Source: Salibacterium lacus
GTDB taxonomy: Bacteria; Bacillota; Bacilli; Bacillales; Marinococcaceae
Direction of reading: 5' to 3'
Length of the DNA: 64,000 nucleotides
Assembly (NCBI RefSeq): GCF_042684865.1
Contig: NZ_JBHUML010000005.1
Location: 1 to 64,000, forward strand
Below, one piece after another: positions 44,696 through 54,031 of this stretch. The notes beneath the pieces are model-generated. The model saw only the letters and a list, made by a program, of their open reading frames with translations. It did not search any database and was not told the origin of the DNA. The position numbers and the translations under genes were made by a program. The stretch's first letter is position 1. Each line of letters opens with the position of its first letter.

Positions 44696-45387
44696 TACGT
44701 ACAGCTGTTGCTGAAGACGATTTCCGCATCGCTTCCATTCATCAGGAACTTGTGGAACGCGTCGACGGATTTGAATGCAACCACCGCGCGCTGAACGCTA
44801 AGGAGACGATGGAAATACTGGAACAGCATCCGGTCGACCTTCTCCTGCTGGACATTTTTATGCCGGATGAACTTGGAACAAATCTATTCAGCCGGATACG
44901 CGAGAATTTCCCGGAGATAGATATCATTATTATTTCTGCTTCCTCCAGTGCCACTCACGTGCAGAAATCTCTCCGATACGGGGTTTTTGACTACATCGTG
45001 AAGCCGGTGTCTCTGGAAAGACTGGAACAGACGCTGCAGAAGTATCTTGCTTTCCGCGGACGTTTAAGTGAGGCCGGGGAAATGACACAGTCCCATATTG
45101 ATCAACTTACCTCCCACCGGCCTCCCGATCCGCCATTAGAGAAAGTAGAAGTGAATCCGGAGGAGCAGCTCCCTAAAGGTGTAGATCCACTTACTCTTCA
45201 ATCCGTTCGGGAGAAAATTAAAAATATGGAATCAGGAGTTACCGCCGAAGAGATGGGAACATTTCTCGGGGCATCCCGCACCACTGCAAGACGCTACCTC
45301 GAATATCTGATATCAGCAGAAGAAGCAGAGGCGAAACCAATATATGGTATCGTCGGACGCCCGGAGCGTAAATATTTTCAAAAATAA
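44692..45387 (+). CDS. CitT/DctR-type response regulator
   Basis: Partner of the kinase it overlaps. The 231-aa protein has a receiver domain with acidic pocket E8-D9-D10 and phosphorylation site Asp54 (LLLLDIFMPDE), Lys in YIVKPVSLE, and a C-terminal helix-turn-helix (EEMGTFLGASRTTARRYLEYL) of the CitB/DctR class. ATG 44692 is coupled to the kinase stop. It probably activates tctCBA downstream. Confidence 0.9.
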   Translation: MIRTAVAEDDFRIASIHQELVERVDGFECNHRALNAKETMEILEQHPVDLLLLDIFMPDELGTNLFSRIRENFPEIDIIIISASSSATHVQKSLRYGVFDYIVKPVSLERLEQTLQKYLAFRGRLSEAGEMTQSHIDQLTSHRPPDPPLEKVEVNPEEQLPKGVDPLTLQSVREKIKNMESGVTAEEMGTFLGASRTTARRYLEYLISAEEAEAKPIYGIVGRPERKYFQK

Positions 45388-45413
45388 CCCCGCCGTGCAG
45401 AGCGGGGATTTTT
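45388..45413 (+). terminator. Terminator of the two-component operon
   Basis: CCCCGC and GCGGGG form a stem followed by a T-run. Confidence 0.7.
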
Positions 45414-45532
45414 ATGGTTGTCAGACTACCTGCCGTTTCAGCTTCCCCCCTGCTTCCTTTCTTCCTGTATGTCATACTTTCCCGTGAACAAAATGAACAT
45501 TATTAAGTTATTGTTTTTTATATCGTTTAATT

Positions 45533-45546
45533 TGAAAACGGTTACA
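45533..45546. promoter_or_regulatory. CcpA (cre) site upstream of tctCBA
   Basis: TGAAAACGGTTACA fits the consensus TGWAANCGNTNWCA at every fixed position. It lies 57 nt before the tctC start, so catabolite control of the transporter is expected. Confidence 0.75.
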
Positions 45547-45602
45547 TTAACACTTGAATCTTTTATGATATGTACAGTTATTTAAACAAAGGGGGATCCT
45601 CA

Positions 45603-46634
45603 ATGAAAAAATCATTGGTTTTATCGTTAAGTCTTTTCACTGCACTGGGTCTTGCTGCTTGCGGGACGGACAATTCAGGTTCAAGCGGAAATGAAAGCGC
45701 TTCTGGTTCCTCGGGACAGGAAAACTGGACGCCGGAGCAGTCCCTTGAAATCGTTGCTCCATCCGGAGCCGGCGGAGGATGGGATACAACCGCACGTATG
45801 GCTGCCGAAGGATTTGAAAGCGAAGGGATTATTGACAAAGGGATTGGGGTTGTTAACAAAGAAGGCGGAGGCGGAGCCATCGGCTGGTCTTATATAGCTG
45901 AAAAAGCCGGTAATCCTCATCATATGTTTGTTTCCTCCCCGCCCCTTCTTTTAGTCCCATTAAATGGACAGTCTCAGTACGGATTTGAAGATTTCACTCC
46001 GATTGCCAATATGATTTCTGATTACGGAGCTTTCGCCGTCCGGGATGATGCCAAGTGGGATAACCTTAACGAACTATTTGATGATATGAAAGATAATCCA
46101 GAAGATATCACAATCATCGGGGAATCTTCACCAGGGAGTATGGACCACATCCAGTTCGTCAAAATCGCCAAGGCGGCCGGTGTGGATCCTCAGTCCATTA
46201 AATACGTGTCAGCACAGGATGGAAGCAGCATGACCAATCTACTGAACGGCAATGCCGACGTCTATTCTTCCGGAGTGACAGAAACCGTTGAACAGGTCCG
46301 TGCCGGCGAGATACGCGTCCTTGGAGTTACCGCGGAAGAACGGCTGGAAGGCGAGGTAGTTGGTGAATTCCCAACTGCTAAAGAACAGGGCATTGATGAA
46401 ACATTCGTAAACTGGAGAGGTTTCTTCGGTCCACCTGACATGACGGAGTCACAAATCAGTTACTATGAGGAAAAATTCAAAGCATTGAGTGAATCTGAAC
46501 ATTGGGCCGACACACGGGACAAATTCGCCTGGAATGAAATGTACATGGACAGCGAGGAGTACACCCAATTCCTTAAAGAAGAAAAAGAGTCCATGCAGCA
46601 GTTGTTAAATGATTTAGACATCTCAGGCGGATAA
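45603..46634 (+). CDS. tctC: Tripartite tricarboxylate transporter substrate-binding protein
   Basis: Extracytoplasmic carboxylate receptor of 343 aa (Bug/TctC family). Lipobox LAAC (Cys20), Ser/Gly linker, then LEIVAPSGAGGGWDTTARMAAE and VVNKEGGGGAIGWSYIAEKAGNP, the family ligand-site loops. ATG 45603 has AAAGGGGG upstream. It heads the tctCBA operon controlled by the adjacent two-component system and a cre site. The ligand (citrate or another carboxylate) is not decided by sequence. Confidence 0.9.
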   Translation: MKKSLVLSLSLFTALGLAACGTDNSGSSGNESASGSSGQENWTPEQSLEIVAPSGAGGGWDTTARMAAEGFESEGIIDKGIGVVNKEGGGGAIGWSYIAEKAGNPHHMFVSSPPLLLVPLNGQSQYGFEDFTPIANMISDYGAFAVRDDAKWDNLNELFDDMKDNPEDITIIGESSPGSMDHIQFVKIAKAAGVDPQSIKYVSAQDGSSMTNLLNGNADVYSSGVTETVEQVRAGEIRVLGVTAEERLEGEVVGEFPTAKEQGIDETFVNWRGFFGPPDMTESQISYYEEKFKALSESEHWADTRDKFAWNEMYMDSEEYTQFLKEEKESMQQLLNDLDISGG

Positions 46635-46714
46635 AACTTGAATCACTTGTGCCGTGATCGCATTCCGGTCACGGCATTGTCTTACGTATTACCATCATAA
46701 AGGGGGTGCTGCCG

Positions 46715-47173
46715 GTGCTGAAGCCGGTTCACCGGAAAGCCAGTTTGTTTCTCATTGCTCTGGCCGTTTTTTACTTAATTCTCGCCTATCAACTGGAAAG
46801 TTTTACAGCAGGTCCGATCGGCGCTGATACGATGCCGAAAATTCTCGGCTGGCTCCTTATTCTTCTGAGTGTCATTTTGTTTTTTTCCAAAGATGAGGAG
46901 ACACAAGAAGAGAAAGAAAGCAGGCGTATCGCGAAAGACGATCTTATTAAGATGGCAGGAGTACTGCTTCTTACTTTCTGTTACATTTTTCTTTTGGAAC
47001 GTGTCGGTTTTATTGTTACCTCGTTTCTATTTATCTGGCTCTGTTCCTGGTTCCTTGGTTATCAAAAACATGTCAAAAACATTGTAACGGCAGTCTTGTT
47101 TCCGGTTATCCTGTACAGTCTTTTTACATTCATGCTTGGCATCGCACTGCCATCGGGCATTCTGCCGTTTTAG
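46715..47173 (+). CDS. tctB: Tripartite tricarboxylate transporter small membrane subunit
   Basis: A 152-aa protein with four membrane spans and the TctB pattern FLIALAVFYLILAYQLESF plus GADTMPKILGWLLILLSV. GTG 46715 is preceded by AAAGGGG with 9 nt spacing; GTG 46706 overlaps that site. Middle gene of the operon, poorly conserved as usual for TctB. Confidence 0.88.
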   Translation: MLKPVHRKASLFLIALAVFYLILAYQLESFTAGPIGADTMPKILGWLLILLSVILFFSKDEETQEEKESRRIAKDDLIKMAGVLLLTFCYIFLLERVGFIVTSFLFIWLCSWFLGYQKHVKNIVTAVLFPVILYSLFTFMLGIALPSGILPF

Positions 47174-47188
47174 AAAGGAGGACAGATC

Positions 47189-48682
47189 ATGGGTTCATTG
47201 GAAGGTATATTAAGCGGAGTACAGCTTGCATTTAGTTTTCAGGGATTATTATTTGTGTTCTTAGGGGTCGTAGCAGGAACCCTGATCGGAATGATGCCGG
47301 GTCTTGGTCCTATCAGTGCGATTGCGATCATGATTCCGATCACCTATAACATGGATCCGGCCGTCGCTCTTGTTCTGATGGCTGGTGTGTATTACGGCGC
47401 CGTATTTGGGGGATCCACTTCTTCCATTTTACTGAATGCACCAGGCATTTCCGGCACAGTAGCCACGACGTTTGACGGTTATCCGATGGCACAGAGAGGA
47501 GAAGCCGGGAAAGCCCTTGCCATTGCCGCCATCTCCTCGTTTGTCGGAGGCACGATCAGCGTGGTCCTATTAATGCTTTTTGCCCCGGTGCTTTCCAGTA
47601 TTGCTATCGTATTCGGTCCGGCCGAGTATTTTGCTCTGATGGTACTCGGTCTTACGGCGATATCCAGTCTGGCAGATGGATCCACCAACAAAGCGTTGAT
47701 ATCGGCGGTTACCGGCATCATGGCTGTTACGATCGGAATTGACAGCCAGACAGGGACGACCAGGTTCACGTTTGGTAACCCAAATCTTCTCGAGGGAATT
47801 GATTTTCTTGTCGTCGCTCTCGGGTTGTTTGCCATAGCTGAAGTATGTGCTCTTATTATCACTCGGCATGAATCACCAGAGCGCAACGGTTCCATTGGAA
47901 GTCTGAAGTTAACGAAAAAGGATCTGAAAGACATGAGCGGTCCAATGGGAAGGCAGTCATTTCTTGGATTTATTCTAGGCATTCTACCAGGATCTGGAGC
48001 AACAATCGGTTCATTTATCGGGTACATCACCGAGAAAAAGATTGCCAAAAATCCTGAAGAATTCGGCAAAGGGTCTGTGAAAGGAGTTGCTGCTCCCGAA
48101 ACGGCCAACAACTCAGCAACAAGCGGTGCCTTTGTTCCACTTCTCAGTCTAGGTATACCGGGGTCCGGAACGACGGCGGTACTGCTCGGGGCACTGCTCG
48201 TCCTTGATATTCAACCCGGACCGCTTTTGATGACGGATCAGCCTGAACTTTTCTGGGGTGTCATTGTCAGTATGTACATTGGTAACGTCTTTCTGCTGAT
48301 TTTAAACCTGCCGCTCATTCCCTACATTGCAAAAATACTGACGATCCCACGTCCTATGCTGATTTCCATGGTAATTATGTTTAGTATGATCGGGGTTTAT
48401 GCCATCAGTTTCAACACATTTGATCTGTACCTGCTTTTGATTTTCGGAGCCATCGGCTACATTATGAGACTTTTCAAATTTCCAGCTGCCCCCTTCATTC
48501 TTGCCTTTATTCTCGGTGGAATGATGGAAGAATCGTTCCGGCAGGCGATGACGATGTCCAATAACGATCTCAGCGTCTTTGTCACGAAGCCGATTTCCCT
48601 CAGTCTTTTACTTATCGGCCTCTTATCGTTTATGGTACCGATCGTACAGAACACACGCCGCAAAAAAGCGGAGCAGAAATAG
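47189..48682 (+). CDS. tctA: Tripartite tricarboxylate transporter large permease
   Basis: Main transport subunit, 497 aa with about twelve spans. The duplicated family motif is seen as GTLIGMMPGLGPISAIAIMIP and ILGILPGSGATIGSFIGY, and GGSTSSILLNAPG / SLGIPGSGTTAVLLGAL. ATG 47189 has AAGGAGG upstream. Cation-coupled uptake of a di- or tricarboxylate with TctB and TctC. Confidence 0.93.
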   Translation: MGSLEGILSGVQLAFSFQGLLFVFLGVVAGTLIGMMPGLGPISAIAIMIPITYNMDPAVALVLMAGVYYGAVFGGSTSSILLNAPGISGTVATTFDGYPMAQRGEAGKALAIAAISSFVGGTISVVLLMLFAPVLSSIAIVFGPAEYFALMVLGLTAISSLADGSTNKALISAVTGIMAVTIGIDSQTGTTRFTFGNPNLLEGIDFLVVALGLFAIAEVCALIITRHESPERNGSIGSLKLTKKDLKDMSGPMGRQSFLGFILGILPGSGATIGSFIGYITEKKIAKNPEEFGKGSVKGVAAPETANNSATSGAFVPLLSLGIPGSGTTAVLLGALLVLDIQPGPLLMTDQPELFWGVIVSMYIGNVFLLILNLPLIPYIAKILTIPRPMLISMVIMFSMIGVYAISFNTFDLYLLLIFGAIGYIMRLFKFPAAPFILAFILGGMMEESFRQAMTMSNNDLSVFVTKPISLSLLLIGLLSFMVPIVQNTRRKKAEQK

Positions 48683-48686
48683 AACG

Positions 48687-48726
48687 GGAAACCGAAAAAG
48701 AGCGCCCCGGCCGGGACGCTCTTATT
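48687..48726. terminator. Bidirectional terminator between tctA and ohr
   Basis: AAGAGCG-CCCG and CGGG-CGCTCTT form the stem between the convergent genes. Confidence 0.75.
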
Positions 48727-48730
48727 TCAT

Positions 48731-49141
48731 TTATTTTGCTTCGGTGTTGATGGTTACTTCAATGTTGCCGCGTGTTGCCTTGGAATACGGGCAGACTTGA
48801 TGGGCAGCGGCTGTGAGCTCTTCCGCTTCTTCCTGGGAAACGCCGGAAATCTCCACGTTCAACACGACGCTGAGTTTAAATCCGTCGTCCGTTTCGTCTT
48901 TGTTAAGGTTGACTTCACCGGTGACTGTGGAATCAATGTCCTTTTTTTGGTTCTTTGCGACAAGATTCAACGCACCGTCATAGCATGCGGAATAGCCTGC
49001 TGCAAACAACTGCTCCGGATTGGTACCTTCATCAGATCCGGTTCCCGGAGTGACAAGGTTTACATCAACTTTTCCATCTTCTGTTTTAACGTGGCCGTCG
49101 CGGCCGCCTTTTGCTGTTGCTTTTGCTGTATAAATCGCCAT
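48731..49141 (-). CDS. ohr: Organic hydroperoxide resistance protein
   Basis: Thiol-dependent reductase of organic hydroperoxides, 136 aa, OsmC fold. The two catalytic cysteines are in GYSACYDGALN and AHQVCPYSKATRGN; the N-terminal YTAKATAKGGRDGHV is typical of Ohr. A single gene with no OhrR repressor beside it in this window. Confidence 0.92.
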   Translation of the reverse strand: MAIYTAKATAKGGRDGHVKTEDGKVDVNLVTPGTGSDEGTNPEQLFAAGYSACYDGALNLVAKNQKKDIDSTVTGEVNLNKDETDDGFKLSVVLNVEISGVSQEEAEELTAAAHQVCPYSKATRGNIEVTINTEAK

Positions 49142-49323
49142 ACAATCACCAATCCTTTTCTTATATTTTAATCATAAGTATCTAAGCTGCACAGTGATAT
49201 ATATTTCACGTCACACCGATATTTAAACATACATTTGATGATTTTCTTTCTATAAAGAGAAGAACCACTGAAAAAAATTTGCTATAATGTAGTTTAGATA
49301 TCGGGGCAAAGGAGTCCATACAT

Positions 49324-50112
49324 ATGCAGAATCCCATTTCTTACCCAATCTCCATAGATCTTCTCATGAAGACTCTGGATGCCGCGGGTTCAGGTATTAT
49401 CATTACCGACCCGGAAAAAAATGATAATCCAATCATTTATGCAAATGAAGGGTTTTTTCATGTTACCGGCTACAAAGCAGAAGAGATTATCGGCTTCAAC
49501 TGCCGTTTTCTTCAGGGCACGGATACCTCTCAAAAGAAACTTGACAAAATCCGGCATGCTATTCAGAATGTGTCTTCTGTGTCTGTCCAGATTCTGAATT
49601 ACAGGAAAGACGGCACCTCGTTTTGGAACGACCTTCACATGGAACCGGTTTACATAGAAGAAGAAGGTAAACATTACTTCGCCGGTGTGCAAAAAGATAT
49701 AACAAAGCAGCGGTCCGCTGAAGACAAAGCCGCCGGCTACAACAAAGAAATTAAGCTGCTTTCTGCTCCCATCATCCCTATTGCTGATGATATTTTTGCC
49801 CTTCCGGTTATCGGTAATGTGGATGACGACCGGCTGCAGATTATTTTCGATCAGACCACCGAAACGATTCATTCCGCAAAAGTGGGAGTGCTTATTCTTG
49901 ATTTGTCCGGCCTCACCAGCATGAATGAAGAGACGATCAAAGGTCTTTTCAACCTTAATCATCTTGTCCGTCTGCTTGGATCTGAACTTGTCATCACCGG
50001 CATCTCCCCTCAAATGGCAATGAAATCAAATCATTTGAACAGCGGGATCCGCAGCATCAGAATTTTTTCGACGATTAAAGATGCTGTGAAGGTATTACAG
50101 GAAAGTGGCTGA
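49324..50112 (+). CDS. ytvA: Blue-light photoreceptor, LOV-STAS (YtvA)
   Basis: Blue-light and stress input to the sigma-B stressosome. The 262-aa protein has a LOV/PAS domain with the flavin-adduct Cys60 in GFNCRFLQGTDT (Cys62 in B. subtilis YtvA), a linker helix and a C-terminal STAS domain (AKVGVLILDLSGLTSMNEETIKGLFN). The LOV motif usually reads GRNCRFLQ; the Arg is Phe here, which may affect the photocycle. ATG 49324. Confidence 0.92.
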   Translation: MQNPISYPISIDLLMKTLDAAGSGIIITDPEKNDNPIIYANEGFFHVTGYKAEEIIGFNCRFLQGTDTSQKKLDKIRHAIQNVSSVSVQILNYRKDGTSFWNDLHMEPVYIEEEGKHYFAGVQKDITKQRSAEDKAAGYNKEIKLLSAPIIPIADDIFALPVIGNVDDDRLQIIFDQTTETIHSAKVGVLILDLSGLTSMNEETIKGLFNLNHLVRLLGSELVITGISPQMAMKSNHLNSGIRSIRIFSTIKDAVKVLQESG

Positions 50113-50283
50113 TACTGCGAAAAATTTTTTTGATCAACGCTTGCATTTCTTTGCAAGCCATGATAAGATGAACTTGCTATTTTGAAACCTAAGATTAACG
50201 GAATGAACATTCCGGTTAATCGTAGCGTTTAGCAAGATAAGTAATTTATTTGGTATGCGAAAGAGCGTACACAGGAGGATCAC

Positions 50284-50484
50284 ATGGAACAAGGAACAGT
50301 TAAATGGTTTAACGCAGAAAAAGGCTTTGGTTTTATTGAACGTGAAGGAGCAGACGACGTATTTGTTCACTTCTCCGCTATTCAGGAAGAAGGTTTCAAA
50401 ACACTTGAAGAAGGCCAGCAGGTTAGCTTCGAAATCGTTGAAGGCGACCGCGGTCCACAAGCTGCTAACGTAAACAAACAATAA
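50284..50484 (+). CDS. csp: Cold-shock protein
   Basis: A 66-aa single-stranded nucleic-acid chaperone. RNP1 KGFGFIE and RNP2 VFVHF are intact (MEQGTVKWFNAEKGFGFI...). ATG preceded by AGGAGGATCAC. A long leader (50113-50283), containing TTGCATTTCTTTGCAA and AATCGTAGCG, is typical for csp genes; its folding is probably temperature-sensitive. A perfect terminator follows. Confidence 0.95.
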   Translation: MEQGTVKWFNAEKGFGFIEREGADDVFVHFSAIQEEGFKTLEEGQQVSFEIVEGDRGPQAANVNKQ

Positions 50485-50496
50485 TGACAACAAAGA

Positions 50497-50529
50497 TACG
50501 AAAAGAACCCTCCGCGGAGGGTTCTTTTT
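50497..50529 (+). terminator. Terminator of csp
   Basis: AAAGAACCCTCC and GGAGGGTTCTTT form a perfect stem followed by T. Confidence 0.85.
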
Positions 50530-50671
50530 ATGTTTACAGCCGGACGCAGAACAAGCAGCCGGAACAACATCCTATATGTCACAAGGGTTTTACTGCCCTT
50601 ATTTTTCACCTGTTATAAAAAAACGGCCGGGGTCTTTCTTTTATGAAAAACTCCGGTCTTCTTTTTCTGCT

Positions 50672-50818
50672 TTAGTTTTTATGAAAGGTTTCGGAAAACA
50701 GAGCCGTAAACGCCTGCACGACTTCTACCGACTGAAAGGTAAACAGACTTAGCGCTGTCAGCGAAAACAATCCGACAGCAACAGCTCTGAGATGCTGCAT
50801 CACATGTAAGACAACCAT
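50672..50818 (-). CDS. Candidate 48-aa single-span membrane protein
   Basis: ATG ORF beginning MVVLHVMQHLRAVAVGLFSL with one membrane span and a tail FTALFSETFHKN. GGAGGG is 7 nt before ATG, a very good site, and an imperfect terminator follows at about 50610-50655. It lies between csp and recQ in an otherwise empty gap. Family unknown. Confidence 0.6.
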   Translation of the reverse strand: MVVLHVMQHLRAVAVGLFSLTALSLFTFQSVEVVQAFTALFSETFHKN

Positions 50819-50879
50819 CGCGTATCCCTCCTGTATTATCTATTGTATTCCGGTATTCTCCAATTGAAAAGCGATACGC

Positions 50880-52661
50880 TCAGCTTTTGACTTCCCCGGC
50901 TGCCGCGCGCTGCAATACGCCCAGAAAGGCTTCGCCATACGTTTCGAGCTTCTGCCTCCCGACTCCTTTTATTTCCATCATCTCTGACTCCCGCTGCGGC
51001 CGGTACCGGCAGAATTCTTTCAGCGTCTTGTCGGAAAAAACCATATAAGGAGCGACCCCGTGCTGTTTGGCAAGCTCGAGCCGGAGCTGTCTCAACTCTT
51101 CAAACAGCGGATCTTCGCTGCTCACCGTTTCCGCCGTCAATGTTTCCTTTCTCATCACCCGTTCTGTGCCCCGCAGCACGTCTATCGCTGCGTTTGTCAG
51201 CATAAGCACCGGATAGGCGCCGTCAGACAGTGAAAGATAGGCATGAGCGGCAAGAAAATCAATAAAGGAGGCGACATCCTTCTGGGTTTTGTTTTTCATC
51301 AGGCCGTAGGTAGGGAGTGTATGCAGGTTCAGTGTACGGATCTTTTCATTGGACGACCCTGCCAGCACCTGGGCGGTTATCGTTTTGCCGAACCGCTCCC
51401 GCATGCGTTTGACACACGAGAACACCATCTGCGCTTCTTCCGTGACATCTTCAAGCGTCCGGTTATCGGTACAGTTCAGACACCTGCCGCATGGATCCTG
51501 CGGCTCTTCCCCGAAATAACGGAGCATTTCATTCTGCAGACAGTCCTCGGTATGGCAGTAATGAATCATCTGCCTCAGCTTGCGGTATTCCTTGTCTTTG
51601 CGGTCTTCGTCGAGGTGGGATTGATCGATTAAAAACTGATGGGTGCCTGCGTCCTGCGGCGAGAAAAGCAGCGTACAGTCCCCGGGATCGCCGTCTCTTC
51701 CCGCACGGCCCGCCTCTTGATAATAGGATTCAATATTTCTTGGCATGCGGGCATGAAGAACAAACCGGACATTGGATTTGTTGATTCCCATTCCAAACGC
51801 CGTCGTAGCCGCCATGACCGTCACTTCATCATACACAAAACGCTCCTGCGCCGTTTCTCTTTCTGCCGCTTCCATGCCGCCGTGGTATTTTTCCACAGCT
51901 ATCCCCTCTTTGTTCAGCTTTTCCCACAGCTTCTCTACTTCTTTTCTCGTGTTTGCATAAATAATGCCCGGCTGGTTCTTGCGTTTTTTGACGTAATCGA
52001 CGATATAGGCCTCACGGTTCTGGCCCTTCACGACAGAAAACGTTAAATTTTCACGGGCAAATCCTGTTTTCACCATCTGATCCGGCGGAATATCCAGTGC
52101 ATGCGAAATGTCCTCTGCCACCTGCGGCGTTGCTGTAGCGGTAAGAGCGAGGACCGCTGTGTCACTGCCTGTAAAGGAGAGAAACCGTGGAATTTCCATA
52201 TAAGCGGGCCGGAAATCATGCCCCCACTGCGACAGACAGTGAGCTTCATCCACCGCCGCAAGGGATACCGGAATGGACTGGAGTTGACGCAGAAACTCCT
52301 GGTTCGACAATCGCTCCGGCGCGACATAAAGAAGCCGGCACTCTCCGCGGCGGAGTAAATCCATCCGCTCCTGCATCTCGTCATAGGACAGGGAACTGTT
52401 GATGAAGGTCGCGGGAATGCCGGCTTCACGCGCTTCATCCACCTGGTCTTTCATCAGGGAAATCAAAGGGGAAATCACGATGGTAATTCCCGGCAGCATC
52501 AGGGATGGAATCTGATAACAGACTGATTTCCCGCCGCCGGTCGGCATAATACCGAGAACCGACTGCCGCTGCATGACGTGATGCAGTATCCTTTCCTGCC
52601 CATTCAAAAACGTTTCATAACCGAAATGGTGTTGCAGCTTCTCTTTGGCTTCGTCCAGCAT
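50880..52661 (-). CDS. recQ: ATP-dependent DNA helicase RecQ
   Basis: 3'-5' DNA helicase of 593 aa. Motifs MPTGGGKSVCYQIP, DEAHCLSQWGHDFRP, ALTATATP and QEAGRAGRDG are present, then the RecQ zinc-binding domain (CRTE-type pattern with HYCHTEDCLQNEMLRYFGE and CGRCLNC) and a C-terminal HRDC domain ending in RQKLETYGEAFL. ATG 52661 preceded by AGGAGG. Monocistronic. Confidence 0.94.
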   Translation of the reverse strand: MLDEAKEKLQHHFGYETFLNGQERILHHVMQRQSVLGIMPTGGGKSVCYQIPSLMLPGITIVISPLISLMKDQVDEAREAGIPATFINSSLSYDEMQERMDLLRRGECRLLYVAPERLSNQEFLRQLQSIPVSLAAVDEAHCLSQWGHDFRPAYMEIPRFLSFTGSDTAVLALTATATPQVAEDISHALDIPPDQMVKTGFARENLTFSVVKGQNREAYIVDYVKKRKNQPGIIYANTRKEVEKLWEKLNKEGIAVEKYHGGMEAAERETAQERFVYDEVTVMAATTAFGMGINKSNVRFVLHARMPRNIESYYQEAGRAGRDGDPGDCTLLFSPQDAGTHQFLIDQSHLDEDRKDKEYRKLRQMIHYCHTEDCLQNEMLRYFGEEPQDPCGRCLNCTDNRTLEDVTEEAQMVFSCVKRMRERFGKTITAQVLAGSSNEKIRTLNLHTLPTYGLMKNKTQKDVASFIDFLAAHAYLSLSDGAYPVLMLTNAAIDVLRGTERVMRKETLTAETVSSEDPLFEELRQLRLELAKQHGVAPYMVFSDKTLKEFCRYRPQRESEMMEIKGVGRQKLETYGEAFLGVLQRAAAGEVKS

Positions 52662-52795
52662 AACCGTCCTCCTGTTCTATTGTTTCATTATAACCTCCTT
52701 TCTCTCTTTTGGAAAAGCCTTTACCGGCGATTAAAGGAAAAGCTGCACGGGAATAAAAGAGACAGACTTTATTTCAACTGGAAGGAGGCAAAAGG

Positions 52796-53944
52796 ATGAA
52801 ACGGCTGCTGACGATGGGATGTTTGGTAACGCTCTTTGCTGCATGCAGCCCCGCCGGAGACGAAGAGGCACAGGAGCAGGACACAGGTGATGAAAGTGCG
52901 CCGGAACAGGAACCGTCCGGGGAGGCAGAAGAAAGCACTCCGGACATGACAGAGCAGGAGAACCCCAGCGGGACTTCTTCTTTATCAGCCGAAACGATAA
53001 CGAGTGGTCTGAATGTGCCGTGGGACGTTCAAGTGCATCAAAACTCCTTTTATATCACTGAACGAGGGGGAACGATTGTTCATGTGAACGAAGAAGGCGA
53101 CAAACAGCGGCAGGAGCTTGAGCTGAGTGAGCCGGTGGCCGCTTCCGGGGAAGGCGGACTGCTCGGGTTTCAGCTGGCTCCGGATTTCGAACAGTCAAAG
53201 AAAGCCTGGGTGTATCACACATATGAACAAAACCAGTCCCTTGCGAACCGAATTGTTTCGGTGACACTTGAAGATGGAACCTGGCAGGAAAACAGCACCC
53301 TGATCGAAGATATCCCGGGTGGCAGCATTCATAACGGCGGGCGCCTGAAACTCGGCCCGGATGATATGCTGTATGCCACCGCAGGAGACGCCGGAAACGA
53401 AACGGCCGCCCAGAACAGAGAATCCAAAGCCGGAAGCATTCTACGAATGACACAGGAAGGCGGGGTACCGGATGATAATCCATTTGAAGGGTCCTACATT
53501 TATTCCTACGGCCACCGGAACCCCCAGGGCATCTCCTGGAATGAAGACGGAGAGATGTACAGCTCCGAACACGGCTCGAACGCGCGTGATGAAATCAACC
53601 GGATTGAAGCCGGCGCCAACTACGGCTGGCCTGATATCACCGGAGACGAAAGCGCTGAAAACATGCGCCCCCCGCTTATTCACTCGGGCTCGGACACGTG
53701 GGCGCCGTCTGGCTCAACGTTTAGTGAATCCGGTGCGTTTTATGTCACCGGCCTCCGCGGCACTCAACTGATGCGTTTTGATGTGGAAAATGAAACGATG
53801 GACGTCGTCTTCAGCGGCGAAGGGCGGCTCCGCGACGTGGTCCAGCACAACGGCTCCCAGTACGTGATCACCAATAATACGGACGGCCGCGGCAATCCGG
53901 ATGAACAGGACGACCTGCTGCTGAAACTCGATGAAAACTCCTGA
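52796..53944 (+). CDS. PQQ-dependent sugar dehydrogenase-type lipoprotein
   Basis: Extracytoplasmic six-bladed propeller of the soluble glucose/sorbosone dehydrogenase family, 382 aa. Lipobox FAAC (Cys17), an acidic linker, then NVPWDVQVHQNSFYITERGG, GGLLGFQLAPDF, SIHNGGRLKLGPDDMLYATAGD, SYGHRNPQGISW and SEHGSNARDEIN, the family's conserved His and Asp/Arg sites. ATG 52796 has AAGGAGG upstream. Many Gram-positive members are annotated this way without proof of PQQ use; function unproved. Confidence 0.85.
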   Translation: MKRLLTMGCLVTLFAACSPAGDEEAQEQDTGDESAPEQEPSGEAEESTPDMTEQENPSGTSSLSAETITSGLNVPWDVQVHQNSFYITERGGTIVHVNEEGDKQRQELELSEPVAASGEGGLLGFQLAPDFEQSKKAWVYHTYEQNQSLANRIVSVTLEDGTWQENSTLIEDIPGGSIHNGGRLKLGPDDMLYATAGDAGNETAAQNRESKAGSILRMTQEGGVPDDNPFEGSYIYSYGHRNPQGISWNEDGEMYSSEHGSNARDEINRIEAGANYGWPDITGDESAENMRPPLIHSGSDTWAPSGSTFSESGAFYVTGLRGTQLMRFDVENETMDVVFSGEGRLRDVVQHNGSQYVITNNTDGRGNPDEQDDLLLKLDENS

Positions 53945-53952
53945 TGGTGGCA

Positions 53953-53991
53953 CCGGACGGTGGAGCATGCTGTTCCACCGTCCGGTTTTTT
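53953..53991 (+). terminator. Terminator of the sugar dehydrogenase-like gene
   Basis: CCGGACGGTGGA and TCCACCGTCCGG form a perfect stem followed by six T. Confidence 0.9.
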
Positions 53992-54031
53992 ACGGCATTC
54001 GCCGCCCGGCGTGCAAGCAATCCGGCAGCTT

